This document shows positions 1 to 9,281 of a DNA stretch of 64,000 nucleotides, one piece after another. The notes beneath the pieces were generated by a model. That model saw nothing but the letters and a program-made list of their open reading frames with translations, searched no databases and was not told where the DNA came from. The DNA is from Cryptomeria japonica. Lineage: Eukaryota > Streptophyta > Pinopsida > Cupressales > Cupressaceae. Every line of letters begins with the position of its first letter. Positions within the stretch are counted from its first letter, which is position 1. Position numbers and translations under genes: made by a program. The stretch is taken from NCBI RefSeq assembly GCF_030272615.1, contig NC_081409.1, positions 245,959,502 to 246,023,501 on the forward strand, in the 5' to 3' direction.

Positions 1-425
1 TCGTTTCGCGGATTTTTCGGAGGACCGTGGCACTCGGGCGCCATCGTCCCGACAACTTTTGCTCAAATTTGTAGGACAGCGCCATATCGACATTTTACTG
101 CTAATTCCAGGTCCGCAGCTTCATCCTATATCCCTATCTCAGTTTATAAGCGAATCTTTGTCACTTTCTATGCATGCTTAGCTTAATTCTTCTATCAACA
201 TTCTTTACAAAAGAGGGTAGCCTTGCTGTCATAACCCTTGAAACACATTTAGCATCCAATCTTGCATTGCGTGGGATTGGATCTTGTGGGTTTCAACCCC
301 TCTTTTGAATGTAAAGTCTCTCCCCTAAGTGAAAACCATCAACCCTAGTGAATCTCCCTTCTCTCTCCTTGGAGTTGGAAGAGGGGAGAGCAACTAGGGT
401 TCGATCGCGATTTTCCGCTTTACAA
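1..425. other. Left-edge repeat fragment, unassigned
   Basis: No convincing coding frame. The sequence is less AT-rich than most of the window and reads like the end of an LTR or the leader of a gypsy-type element. It has a GC-rich patch near 20-55 and short CTCTCC/GGAGAG stretches near 350-395. Recognisable element A sequence starts abruptly near 426. What lies here is not the 5' part of the chromovirus gag found on the other side of element A, so the left flank of A was probably replaced or deleted. Confidence 0.35.
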
Positions 426-1383
426 GTACGAAGGAACAAAGCAGTTGTTATCAGTTTTCCCAGTCTTCATTTTGACAAACCGGTAATTGGTAAAATGTGT
501 GAACCAGTAATCAATAAATGTATGAACCGGTATTACTCTGTGATGAGTTACCAACTGGTATTTTTGTGACGAGTTATCATCCACCGACACTTTGGCAGTG
601 AATCTGTGCCATGTTACCAAATGCGTCTAGATGCACTGAACCTAGGAACTTGCAATGTAATCCTATTAGACTGAAATGAAATCAGATTCCTTTATAAGGA
701 CATCATGTCTAGGGTTTTAGGTGTTGTTAGGGTTTTAGGTGGTTGATGAGGTTTTTGTATGTGCGATCATAGAAGAAGATTAGATCTGTGTAAAGAAACA
801 AAGTGTGGAGATATTGAAGACTGAAGTAATGCTGAAATGCATTAACAATGAGCTATCAAGGATCTAACCAAGCATACTGTGCTAGTATTTAGATCACTCA
901 CTTGTTGATTACTCACATATTTGACAAGTCTAAAACCCTTAACCGGGTAGGCTTGGCAAAGGCTTTGTAAATCCTCTAACAAGGTGGTTCACAATTGTGG
1001 ATCTAAAATCCTCTCACAAGGTAGTCTTTAATCGAACTTATCTCCTAACAAAGATTGAGATTCCTAACAGGATCTGTTCTAGTGAAGAACATTGTATGAC
1101 CTTAACCAGTTTGACCTTAACCAGTTTGGTTACTATTCTGCAGATAGTTACTTGTGAGTTTCACCTCACTGTGGTTTTTCCCATTTGGGTTTCCACGTCA
1201 AAATCTCTTGTGTTATGGAGATTGTGCTCTTGTGGGTGAATGCTTTATTTGTTGTTTGGTTTGCATTTGTCTTAACCAGGTTGTTAGTAATTATGTTATA
1301 TCGGTTAACTGCTAAACTATTTAAGTGTTTGAGTTCACTAATTTTTGGTATACTAATTCACCCCCCCCTCTTAGTATTCATCA
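426..1383 (+). repeat. Left LTR of element A, 5'-truncated
   Basis: Homologous to 4354-5295, from GTACGAAGGAAC near 426 to the terminal TTCATCA at 1383. It holds one copy of a 59-bp unit that is duplicated in the right LTR. It also has its own small duplication of a GGGTTTTAGGTG-like unit near 711-745. Just before its 3' end is a run of eight cytosines (ATTCACCCCCCCC), a trait shared with the other Copia LTRs in the window. The first 230 or so bases present in the right LTR are absent. Confidence 0.8.
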
Positions 1384-1398
1384 ATTGGTATCAGAGCC
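1384..1398 (+). other. Primer binding site of element A (tRNA-iMet type)
   Basis: ATTGGTATCAGAGCC follows the LTR end directly. TGGTATCAGAGC is complementary to the 3' end of plant initiator tRNA-Met, the usual primer for Copia elements. Confidence 0.85.
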
Positions 1399-1433
1399 AA
1401 CCTTTCTATAAGTCTAACCACTTGGAAGGAGAT

Positions 1434-2303
1434 ATGGGGGAATACACTGTAAGGGAGCTTACTCACCATCTTACTCAGACTGAGAAAACCTTTGATGAAC
1501 TCAAGGTCAAATATAAAGCCTCTTTGGCAAAAAGAAGAGAGCATGCTGAGAAACTGATGGAGTTTACTGAAAACTGTTCTTCTGATGAAGCAGACATGGA
1601 AGCCCTAGTTGAAGAAGTTGAAAAACTGAATGAGTCTAATGCCAATCTGAGAAGGGAACTAGAAGGACTGACTATTAGAATGTGTCAAGAGCTTGAGAAC
1701 CAAAGGAAAGCTGAAGATCTGGTAAAAGACAAAGATCATGAGATCTCCAAACTAAAGCAAGAAATCAGTACACTTACTGCTCATCTCCAAGAGAGTAAAA
1801 TGGAAAAAGAAGAAATGGAAGGTGAACTAAAAATGGCTATTTCTGAGAATGCAACCTTGAAGGAGTCCAATGCTTCTATTACCAAGGAACTCACTGAAAC
1901 AAAGGAGGTATTTGCCAAATTCAATCAGAGTGCTACTAAGTTAGAGCAAAAGCTTGAATTAGCCAAACCGGTAGAGAATACTAATGGACTTGGTTTCTTT
2001 GGTTATGAGGTAGGTGAGACCTCTGGAGCAAAAGATGTAGCATCAAAGAAGCAACCGACACCAAAGGATAAAGGTAAGAAAAAGTTTAAACCTGTTTGCT
2101 TTAATTGTCTCAAGGAAAGACACACTGCCAATGTATGTAGAAATAAGGCTTACAATAATTTTCCTTATTTTCTAAACAATAAGCCTAGATCCAATAGATT
2201 CAATTGTAACTATTATGCATGCAAAAAGTTTGGGCATAAACTCTATCTCTATAGCTACAGTGAATGCCGCCTACAAAATGATCATGGAAGATGCATCATT
2301 TGA
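1434..2303 (+). CDS. Gag-like protein with coiled coil and degenerate zinc knuckle (element A)
   Basis: An open frame of 289 codons from the ATG 51 bases downstream of the LTR end. The frame is also open upstream through the LTR, but this is the first ATG after the primer site. Residues 1 to about 190 are rich in Glu, Lys and Leu in heptad-like order and should form a long coiled coil. About residue 220 there is a C-X2-C-X4-H-X4-C knuckle (CFNCLKERHTANVC) lacking the usual Gly before His, and a second, broken Cys/His cluster follows. This is what a nucleic-acid-binding, self-assembling gag would need, but no classic Copia gag core is visible. It presumably packages element RNA in cytoplasmic particles. 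It is the only uninterrupted ORF of element A. The gag-like label is inferred from knuckle and position. Confidence 0.6.
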   Translation: MGEYTVRELTHHLTQTEKTFDELKVKYKASLAKRREHAEKLMEFTENCSSDEADMEALVEEVEKLNESNANLRRELEGLTIRMCQELENQRKAEDLVKDKDHEISKLKQEISTLTAHLQESKMEKEEMEGELKMAISENATLKESNASITKELTETKEVFAKFNQSATKLEQKLELAKPVENTNGLGFFGYEVGETSGAKDVASKKQPTPKDKGKKKFKPVCFNCLKERHTANVCRNKAYNNFPYFLNNKPRSNRFNCNYYACKKFGHKLYLYSYSECRLQNDHGRCII

Positions 2304-2340
2304 TCTATGTAGCTGTATGTAGAGGCAACTTCTAGTTAAC

Positions 2341-3804
2341 TTGAAGTCTATCAAACATGACAATGTCTTAAGATTTAAATTTGGACAACTGTTGGTAGGT
2401 TTGTTTTTCTATTTTCAAGGCTATTTTTTGGGAGTCAGTGATATTCAATGGTCTGCTGACCAACCGGTTACTAAGCAAATCAGAGAAAGTCTTCAAGCGG
2501 CGGGAACCGGTTATCCTGAAGTCTTGAACAAATACTTTGATGAGTTTAGACAGAAGATGAGCCAAAGGATGAGGATATCTGGTGATATTGTCAAGAAGTA
2601 TGAAGAGGACATCTTCTTTATCATCAGAGTAGATGAGTGCATAATGGAGGTAGTTGAGCCCAGAAAGGAAGAAGTGGAGCCCATGGGATATGAGGTGATG
2701 TATGACATGCTAGATGGGTATGCCTCACCTCTTGATGCAAAGAAGAAGAGAACCGACACCTACTTGGAAAGGGTAACACCAGTTGAAGGACCTTCAGTGA
2801 AGAAGGGAAAGGCAGTGCCATCGGTATTAGCACCGGTTACTTCAGCAAGTCCTATAATGACTAAGCGGTCACCGGCCAAGAAGAAACCGAAAGTTGGACC
2901 TGCCAAGGTTTTTGAAAGCAAGCGGAAAACTAAGAACAACTCACTAGATTCTGAGGATACAGAACCTGAAGTGCAGCCTAAAAAGACTAGGCAAACAAGG
3001 AAGAAAGCAAAGACAACCAACAATGAACCGACATCATGAGCACTAGTAAATATAGACATTTCCTCTTACAAACCATTGACACATTACCAAAGAACTATCA
3101 AGAATATTAGGAGAAAAGTGCTAAGTGATTTAATAGATCATTTTGATGATTTTAATGACAATGAAAAGGAGGAAGTTGAACAGGAAGTTATTCAATAGCT
3201 ATGTATTAATGACCGGTCGCCATCAGAAATTAAATCTATGACACCAGATTCTTTATACAATTCTTTAGATAACAAATGGTGCATTGCCATAGAAAAGGAA
3301 CAGGAAATAAGAGAGGAAATATTTGCCCAATATTTTCTTGATGTGTCAAATTCAGAGCTCTATGAAGTTATGGATAAATACAAAGGCCTCTTCTTCATGA
3401 GAAGAAGAAGACTTTTGTTACTAGAAGGGAAAGTCTCTAAAGTGGTGAAAGATACACACTCACATGCCAAAGCCGCTCTGAGGTTGCACCAAGTGTCTAA
3501 AGCCAACAAGAAGGATGAACAAGAACCAGAAACTAGAAAACCGGATGAGGTATATGACAGTGAAGGAGAATCAGTCACTGAACAGATGGACACAATTGAC
3601 GTTGATGCTTTGGATGGTGAAAATGTCACTCCGGATGCAACAAAGGAAAAGGTTGATAAAGAGAGAGTGGACAAGGAAAAAAAGGACAAAGAAAAGGCTG
3701 ATAAAGTGCAAGCGGAAAAAGAGAAAAAGAATCAAGAGGAAGAGAAGAGGAAACAAGCAGAAGAGGAGAAAAAGAAACAGGAAGAGGAGAAGAGAAAAGA
3801 TTAA
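2341..3804 (+). pseudogene. Charged ORF of element A, interrupted by two stops
   Basis: One reading frame of 488 codons runs through here with only two stops, TGA at 3037 and TAG at 3196. What looks like two genes (2341-3039 and 3238-3804) is therefore probably one. There is no ATG at the open 5' end: the frame opens at a TTG, and the first in-frame ATG is at 2557. The first third contains a patch with Trp, Tyr and Phe. The middle is a basic Lys/Pro/Ser/Thr-rich linker with motifs like KRSPAKKKPK, resembling a nuclear localisation signal. The segment after 3238 begins with a mixed helical region (TPDSLYNSLDNKWCIAIEKE) and ends in a Lys/Glu-only tail that should be a charged single helix. I do not recognise the family. 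It occupies the place of pol. Confidence 0.55.
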
Positions 3805-4065
3805 TGATAATGAGAAACAAGGGTTATTCTGCAGTACTTTGTCATTGTTGGTAAAGGGGGAGTAGTATTTTGTATTTAAAATTTTGGTGAATGCTATGTA
3901 TACTTTCATGTTATCTCTTTAAGGGAGTAGTATACATTGTATTTTCTGCAAAAAGGGATAGTGTATATGCTTAGGGGGAGTAATTTTAATTATGGCATTT
4001 TTTTTGTAAAACACTTAGATGTCAAAATTTTCCTAAGTGTTGCCATCAATGCCAAAGGGGGAGAT
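3805..4065 (+). other. 3' leader and polypurine tracts of element A
   Basis: Noncoding. Three purine tracts occur: GTAAAGGGGGAG near 3851, TTAGGGGGAG near 3971 and the functional candidate AAAGGGGGAGA at 4054-4064, one base before the LTR. The first lies in a TTTGTCATTGTTGGTAAAGG context that closely matches 29248-29270 downstream of the element B pol, which ties the two elements together. Confidence 0.7.
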
Positions 4066-5295
4066 TGTTGGCATTTTTGATGATGATGTTGTGATTGTCG
4101 TCATTGATGGACACACACTTGCTTTGAGATCACTTTTTGTATGTATGAGTTATGCTCAACCGGTATTTGTTCCAATTAGTATTATGTATTATAGTCTTTA
4201 GACTATCGGTGTTTTGCAGAAAGTGTTTACCGATCTCAAGCGGTATGAGGACCCAAAGCGGTATGAAGACCTCAAGCGGTTCGAGGATCCCAAAGCGGTA
4301 CAAAGGAACAAAGCGGTTGTTATCATTTTTCCCAGTCTTCATTTTGACAAACTGCGGTACAAAGGAACAAAGCGGTTGTTATCATTTTTCCTAGTCTTCA
4401 TTTTGACAAACTGGTAATTGGTAAAATGTGTGAACCAGTAATCGGTAAATGTATGAATCGGTATTACTCTGTGATGAGTTACCAACCGGTATTTTTGTGA
4501 TGAGTTATCATCCATCGACACTTTGGTGGTGATTCTATGTTGTGTTACCAAATGCGTCTAGATGCACTAAACCTAGAAACTTGCAATGTAATCCTATTTG
4601 ACCGACATGAAATCAAATTCCTTTATAAGGACATCATGTCTAGGGTTTTAGGTGGTTGATGAGGTTTTTGTATGTGCGATCACAAAAGAAGATTAGCTTT
4701 GTGTGAAGAAACAAAGTGTGGAGATATTGAGAACTGAAGTAATGCTGAAATACATTAACAATGAGCTATCAAGGATCTAACCAAGCATACTATGCTAGTA
4801 TTTAGATCACTCACTTGTTGATTACTCACATCTTCGACAAGTCTGAAACCCTTAACTAGGTAGGCCTGGAAAAGGCTTTTTAAATCCTCTAACAAGGTGG
4901 TTCACAACCGTGGATCTGAAATCCTCTCACAAGTTAGTCTTTAATCAGACTGATCTCCTAATAGAGATTGAGATTCCTAACAGGATCTGTTCTGGTGAAG
5001 AACATTGTATGACCTTAACTGGTCTGACCTTAACTGGTCTGGTTACTATTCTGCAGATAGTTACTCGTGAGTTTCATCTCACCGTGGTTTTTTCTATTTG
5101 GGTTTCTACGTCAAAATCTCTTATGTTATGGTGATTGTGCTCTTGTGGGTGAATGCTTTATTTGCTGTTTGGTTTGCATTTGTCTTAACTGGGTTGTTAG
5201 TAAATCTGTTATACCGATTAACTGCTAAACTATTTAAGTGTTTGAGTTCACTAATTTTTGGTATACTAATTCACCCCCCTTCTTATTATTCATCA
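4066..5295 (+). repeat. Right LTR of element A
   Basis: Begins TGTTGGCATTTTTGATGATG after the polypurine tract and ends TTATTATTCATCA. About 1230 bp long. It matches 426-1383 over its last 940 bases. A run of six cytosines lies just before the 3' end. Its motif TTTGGGTTTCTACGTCAAAA near 5095 is shared in slightly changed form with the LTRs of element B. Confidence 0.85.
4295..4412 (+). repeat. 59-bp tandem duplication inside the right LTR of A
   Basis: Two adjacent copies start with GCGGTACAAAGGAACAAAGC at 4295 and 4354. The left LTR has one copy, so the duplication arose after the two LTRs separated or was lost from the left one. The same GCGGTA/GCGGTT word recurs just upstream (4235-4300). 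Confidence 0.85.
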
Positions 5296-5296
5296 A

Positions 5297-5763
5297 GAAG
5301 TGGAGAAAGTTTGAAGGTACTTAAACGATATTAGACAAAACATACAAGATTAGATTAGCATGCTAGCACCTAAAACAGTTCATAAATGCTTTCAATTAGC
5401 TTTGAGAGCCGAGCAAAAGATCAAAAGGAAAGGAGAACATAACCAAAAGGGTAGAGGTGGTAGAGGTTTTAGAGGAAGAGGCACCTATGTGAGAGGCAAT
5501 AACTTCAATAAGAATGAAGAAGGCAATCAATCAGAGAACAATGGTGAGAATTTCTGAAAAGGAGGGCAATCTAGAGGCAACTCTAGAGGAAGAAATAACT
5601 CTAGGGGTAGATTTGGCAATCAAGGGAGAGGACCCACAGTCTTCACGGGTAAATGTTTTCATTGTCATCAAGTGGGGCACACTATGAGATGATGTCCTGA
5701 GAAGACCTCTAGTTCTCACATGGGAGAAAGAAGGACACAACTTGTGCAAGAGGAGGATTGTTA
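5297..5763 (+). pseudogene. Gag C-terminal fragment of element E
   Basis: The frame starting exactly at the element A junction encodes a stretch matching the gag of element D (EVEKV, then RYLND, then CFQLALRAEQKI). It is followed by an Arg/Gly-rich RGG-type linker and a zinc knuckle CFHCHQVGHTMR near 5653, where a TGA at 5690 falls just before the last Cys. More stops occur at 5312 and about 5336, and a TGA follows GENF near 5555. Gag would form the particle and bind RNA through the RGG and knuckle parts. The N-terminal half is lost, and homology runs right up to base 5296, which marks the insertion point of A. Confidence 0.75.
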
Positions 5764-5844
5764 GAGTGTCAGCTCACCAATCAACAAGGTTGGGCCTATT
5801 TTTGATGGAGAAAAATTGATGTTGAGAAGAACTTTGTTGAAAGT

Positions 5845-6285
5845 GCCTCTGCACAAAGAAAGACACTTTTTAAAACTACTTGCAGATCACATGGTAAGAT
5901 TTGTAAAGTTATAGTAGATCCAGGGTCTACTAGGAACATTGTAGCAGTAGAGATGGTAGACAAACTAAAGTTGAAGAGATTACCACATACCAACCCCTAT
6001 AAGGTGTCTTGGTTGAGTAAGGGGCAACATGTTCTTGTAGATGAACAAACTTGGGTGAATTTTGAAATAGGAGAGTATAAGGATAGGGCGTTGTGTGACA
6101 TATTGCCCATGGATGCATGTCACTTGCTCTTGGGATGCCCTTGGCAATTTGATGTCAAAGCCATACATGATGGTGAGAAGAATTCCTACCTCATCACCAA
6201 ATGGGGTAAGAAATTGCAAATGGATCCCTTGGTTGAACAAGGTGAAGAAATACATGTTGGTTCAAGTGTTATGTTTCTTAGTTGA
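5845..6285 (+). pseudogene. Retropepsin-like protease region of element E
   Basis: The frame runs in phase into the reverse transcriptase region. The active-site triplet reads Asp-Pro-Gly (VDPGSTRN, near 5916) where the family and element D have Asp-Ser-Gly. The downstream fold signature HLLLGCPWQFD (near 6121) corresponds to the conserved ILG-x-PW region of gypsy proteases. A TGA at 6283 ends the ORF. The Ser-to-Pro change beside the catalytic Asp probably harms activity. The protease would release gag and pol products from the polyprotein. Confidence 0.7.
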
Positions 6286-6300
6286 AAGGAGTTCTGGAAG

Positions 6301-7595
6301 TTGCTGGAGCATGGAGAGAGTCAAGGTTGTGTAGTCATAGTGAAGCCCAAGGAAGAGGTAAAGGCTGCAAACAAACTAGTGATACCTCAAGAAGTGCAAA
6401 CTTTGGTAGACCAGTATAAGGACATAGCGGTCAATGAGCTACTAGATGAGATACATCCTTATAGAGATGTCAATCATCAGATAGATCTCATACTTGGTGC
6501 AACTTTGCCAAATAAGGTTGCTTATAAGATAACCCCGACTCAAAATGAGGAGATAGCCAAGCAAGTGCAAGAGCTACTAGATAAGGGGCTGATAAAGAAG
6601 AGTTTAAGTCCATGTGCAGTACCCATAGTGTTGGAACATAAGAAAGATGGAAAGTGGAGGATGTGCGCTGACTCAAGAGCCATTAACAAGATTACCATGA
6701 GGTATCGATTTCCAATGCCAAGGATTGAAGACCTGATGGACTACCTAGGTGGAGCTTGCTACTTTTCTAAGGTGGATTTGAAATCAGGTTATCACCAAAT
6801 CATAATCAGACCTAGAGATGAGTGGAAAACATCTTGTAAGACAAATGAAGGGCTATATGAGTAGTTGGTGATGCCCTTTGGGCTCACAAATGCACCTAGC
6901 ACCTTCATGAGACTCATGAATGAAGTTCTTGCAGAGTTCATTAGTAAATTTATCATTGTTTATCTTGATGACATTCTAATTTTTAGCAGGTCCAAGGAGG
7001 AGCACACCAAACATTTGGATCAGGTTTTGAGGAAGCTACATCAAGAGAGGTTGATGATCAACTTGGAAAAATGTGAGTTTTTCAAAACTGAATTGGTGTA
7101 TCTTGGTTTTGTAGTTTCTCAAGGTTGTTTGAAAATGGATTCCTCTAAAGTAGAAGCAATAATGAATTGGCCCACTCCTAAGTCAGTAGGAGATGTAAGA
7201 AGTTTCCATGGTTTAGATTCTTTCTATAGGAAGTTCATAAAAGGGTTTAGCCATGTGTGTGCACCTATCTTGAACACCATCAAAGGTGGGGTAAATGTCA
7301 ATTTAAGTGGACTAGTGCAGCAAAGAAGGGGTTTGAGATGTTGAAACAAAAGGTTGTTGAACTCTCTTACCTTAGACTACCTGATTTTAATCAGCCTTTT
7401 ACAGTGGAGTGTGATGCAAGTAAATTGGTCATTGGGGTAGGTTTGACCCAAGAGAACCACCCAATTGCATTCTTCTCTGAGAAGCTCAATGAAGCAAAAC
7501 AAAAGTATTCTACTTATGATCTAGAATTGTATGCTATGGTGAAAGAACTAAAGAAATGGAGGTATTACCTCTTACCTAAAGAGTTTATTGTATAG
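6301..7595 (+). pseudogene. Reverse transcriptase and RNase H of element E
   Basis: RT motifs in order: [45 protein letters not shown] and the catalytic YLDD at 6961-6972, all intact. A TAG at 6862 interrupts the frame just before VMPFGL. The thumb/connection carries YLGFVVSQ. Near 7290, after the KGG codons, a one-base shift moves the frame; RNase H then begins with FTVECDASK and continues through FFSEKLNEAKQKYSTYDLELYA. A TAG at 7593 lies next to the RNase H TDN motif. The enzyme would copy element RNA to cDNA in virus-like particles. Confidence 0.85.
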
Positions 7596-7619
7596 ACTGA
7601 TAATCATGCTCTTAGTTTT

Positions 7620-9026
7620 TTGAATGGGCAGGAGAAATTGAATAAGAGACACCTCAAGTGCATTGAATATTTGCAAGCCTATACTTTCTCAATCAAGCAC
7701 CAGAAAGGAACCATTAACAAAGTGGTTGATGCTCTAAGTAGGAGAGTGCTCACCATACAAGAAGTCCAGCTCCAAAGTGTAGGCCTAAATGGTCTCAAAG
7801 ATCTCTACCGAGGTGACAAAGATTTTGGTGAAGCATATGATGTTTTCTCAAGGTTTTCTAATGCTTGTCATGTGTCCTATTCTGATTATATATTGCAGGA
7901 AGGATTTTTGTTTAAGGGACACCTACTTTGCATACCACAGTGCTCTATGAGAGATAACATCATCAAGGAGAATCACCAAGGTAGCCTAGGAGGACATTTT
8001 GGTCTTGACAAGACCTTAGAGCAGGCTAGCAAATTTTACCGTTGGCCAAGACTTCAATCATATGTTAGAAGGTTTGTGGAGAAGTATACCATATGCCAAA
8101 GAGCCAAGGGTACCTCCATCAATGCAAGTTTATATCGGTCATTACCCATACCCACAAGACCTTGGGAATGCTTGAGCATGGACTTTGTCCTAGGTTTACC
8201 TAGAAACCCAAGGGGATATGATAGTGTCTATGTCATAGTGGATAGATTCAACAACATGACACACTTTGTTCCTTGCAAATGCACTAATGATTCCACCCAC
8301 ATAGCTGGTTTTCTCTTCAAAGAGGTTGTGAGAATCCATGATTTGCCGCTTAGCATAGTGAGTGATAGAGACACAAAGTTTGTGAGTCACTTTTGGAGAA
8401 CACTCTGGAAGAAACTTGGCACCAATATATCTTTTTCATCTGCATACCATACACAATCAGATGGCAAGATAGAGGTGGTTAACATATTCTTAGGTAATTT
8501 GTTGAGATGTCTCATCAAACAACATGGGCAAGCTTGGGATCTAGTGTTGGGGAAAGCGGAGTATGCATACAATAACTCTTTCAATAGAAGCATAGGCCAA
8601 AGTCCATTCGAGATTGTATATGGATGTCATCCAAGGGGCATCTTAGAACTCAAAAATCTCAATTCCATGACCCATAGGAGTGCCCAAGGTAAAGATTTTG
8701 CAGAGAATATGAAAGAGATCCATGATCAAGTAAAGAAAATATTGCAACAGAACAATGAGAAATACAAGAAGCAAGCAAACAAAACAAGGAGAGAGGTACA
8801 CTACAAGATAGGTGATCTGGCTATGGCCTACTTGAGAAAGGAGAGACTCCCTAAGGGGCAGCCTAGCAAGCTATGCATGAGGAAGATTGGACCCCTTAAG
8901 ATTGTGCATAAATATGAAAATAATGCCTATGAGGTTGAACTACCGCCAAACTTGAGAATATCTCCAATCTTTAATGTATGTGATTTGTTCCAGTACAAGG
9001 GACATCCATCAACTACAAACACATAG
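7620..9026 (+). CDS. Integrase (with RNase H tail) of element E
   Basis: 468 codons open. The first 40 finish RNase H (DALSRR). The zinc-binding domain has both His (HQGSLGGHFGLDKT), but the first Cys of the CxxC pair is Tyr (EKYTICQR), one G-to-A change away from the element D form. The DDE core shows Asp in SMDFVLGLP (near 8180), Asp in SDRDTKF (near 8362) and Glu in DGKIEVVN (near 8472). The C-terminal domain contains the GPLKIV and PPNLRISPIFNVCDL signature of plant gypsy elements. The frame continues past the TAG at 9024 into a chromodomain. It would insert the cDNA into chromosomes. The missing Cys suggests it is inactive despite the intact frame. Confidence 0.8.
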   Translation: MNGQEKLNKRHLKCIEYLQAYTFSIKHQKGTINKVVDALSRRVLTIQEVQLQSVGLNGLKDLYRGDKDFGEAYDVFSRFSNACHVSYSDYILQEGFLFKGHLLCIPQCSMRDNIIKENHQGSLGGHFGLDKTLEQASKFYRWPRLQSYVRRFVEKYTICQRAKGTSINASLYRSLPIPTRPWECLSMDFVLGLPRNPRGYDSVYVIVDRFNNMTHFVPCKCTNDSTHIAGFLFKEVVRIHDLPLSIVSDRDTKFVSHFWRTLWKKLGTNISFSSAYHTQSDGKIEVVNIFLGNLLRCLIKQHGQAWDLVLGKAEYAYNNSFNRSIGQSPFEIVYGCHPRGILELKNLNSMTHRSAQGKDFAENMKEIHDQVKKILQQNNEKYKKQANKTRREVHYKIGDLAMAYLRKERLPKGQPSKLCMRKIGPLKIVHKYENNAYEVELPPNLRISPIFNVCDLFQYKGHPSTTNT

Positions 9027-9047
9027 GATCCTACTACTACTGAAGAT

Positions 9048-9236
9048 GTGGATTGGTTACAAGACCTTCCCCCTAGTCAACCCATGCAATTGAAATGCAT
9101 TATAGACTCTAAAGTTATCAAGAAGACTAGGAAAAGGGTTTATAGAGAGTACCTAGTCAAGTGGGTAGAGTTACCTGAATCTGAAGCTACATGGATGACT
9201 AAGGCAGATATATTGCAACATGGAACCACAATTTAA
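9048..9236 (+). pseudogene. Chromodomain tail of element E integrase
   Basis: In phase with the integrase and separated from it by one TAG (9024). The segment YLVKWVELPESEATWM (about 9151-9198) is the chromodomain core with its aromatic residues and the Glu-Ala-Thr-Trp turn. Chromodomains at the end of integrase define chromoviruses and direct insertion to marked heterochromatin. The ORF ends at 9236, about 45 bases before the LTR. Confidence 0.75.
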
Positions 9237-9245
9237 GCCCTATCC

Positions 9246-9262
9246 ACTCAAGGGACTTGAGT
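9246..9262 (+). other. Small perfect hairpin before the 3' LTR of E
   Basis: ACTCAAG, loop GGA, CTTGAGT: a perfect 7-bp stem about 20 bases upstream of the LTR start. Element D has a longer version at the equivalent place (46089-46110). Confidence 0.5.
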
Positions 9263-9281
9263 TTTCCCTACCCCGGGAGAA

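Larger units (their letters stand above)
426..5295 (+). mobile_element. Non-autonomous Copia-type LTR retrotransposon (element A)
   Basis: Two direct repeats (426-1383 and 4066-5295) flank an internal region with a tRNA-iMet-type primer site directly after the left LTR and a polypurine tract directly before the right one. The internal region encodes a gag-like protein and a long charged protein, but I see no protease, integrase, reverse transcriptase or RNase H motif in any frame. The right LTR starts TGTTGGCA and ends CATCA. The left LTR lacks roughly its first 230 bases. On the right the element abuts chromovirus E gag sequence. The LTR ends, primer site and polypurine tract resemble those of the autonomous element B at 23311-31046, so mobilisation by a B-like relative is inferred. 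No target duplication can be read because the left end is missing. Confidence 0.8.

Noticed and set aside
700-746. Telomere-like AGGGTTTTAGG words
   Set aside because: Only two imperfect units inside an LTR; the right LTR has one. It is a small LTR duplication, not telomeric DNA.
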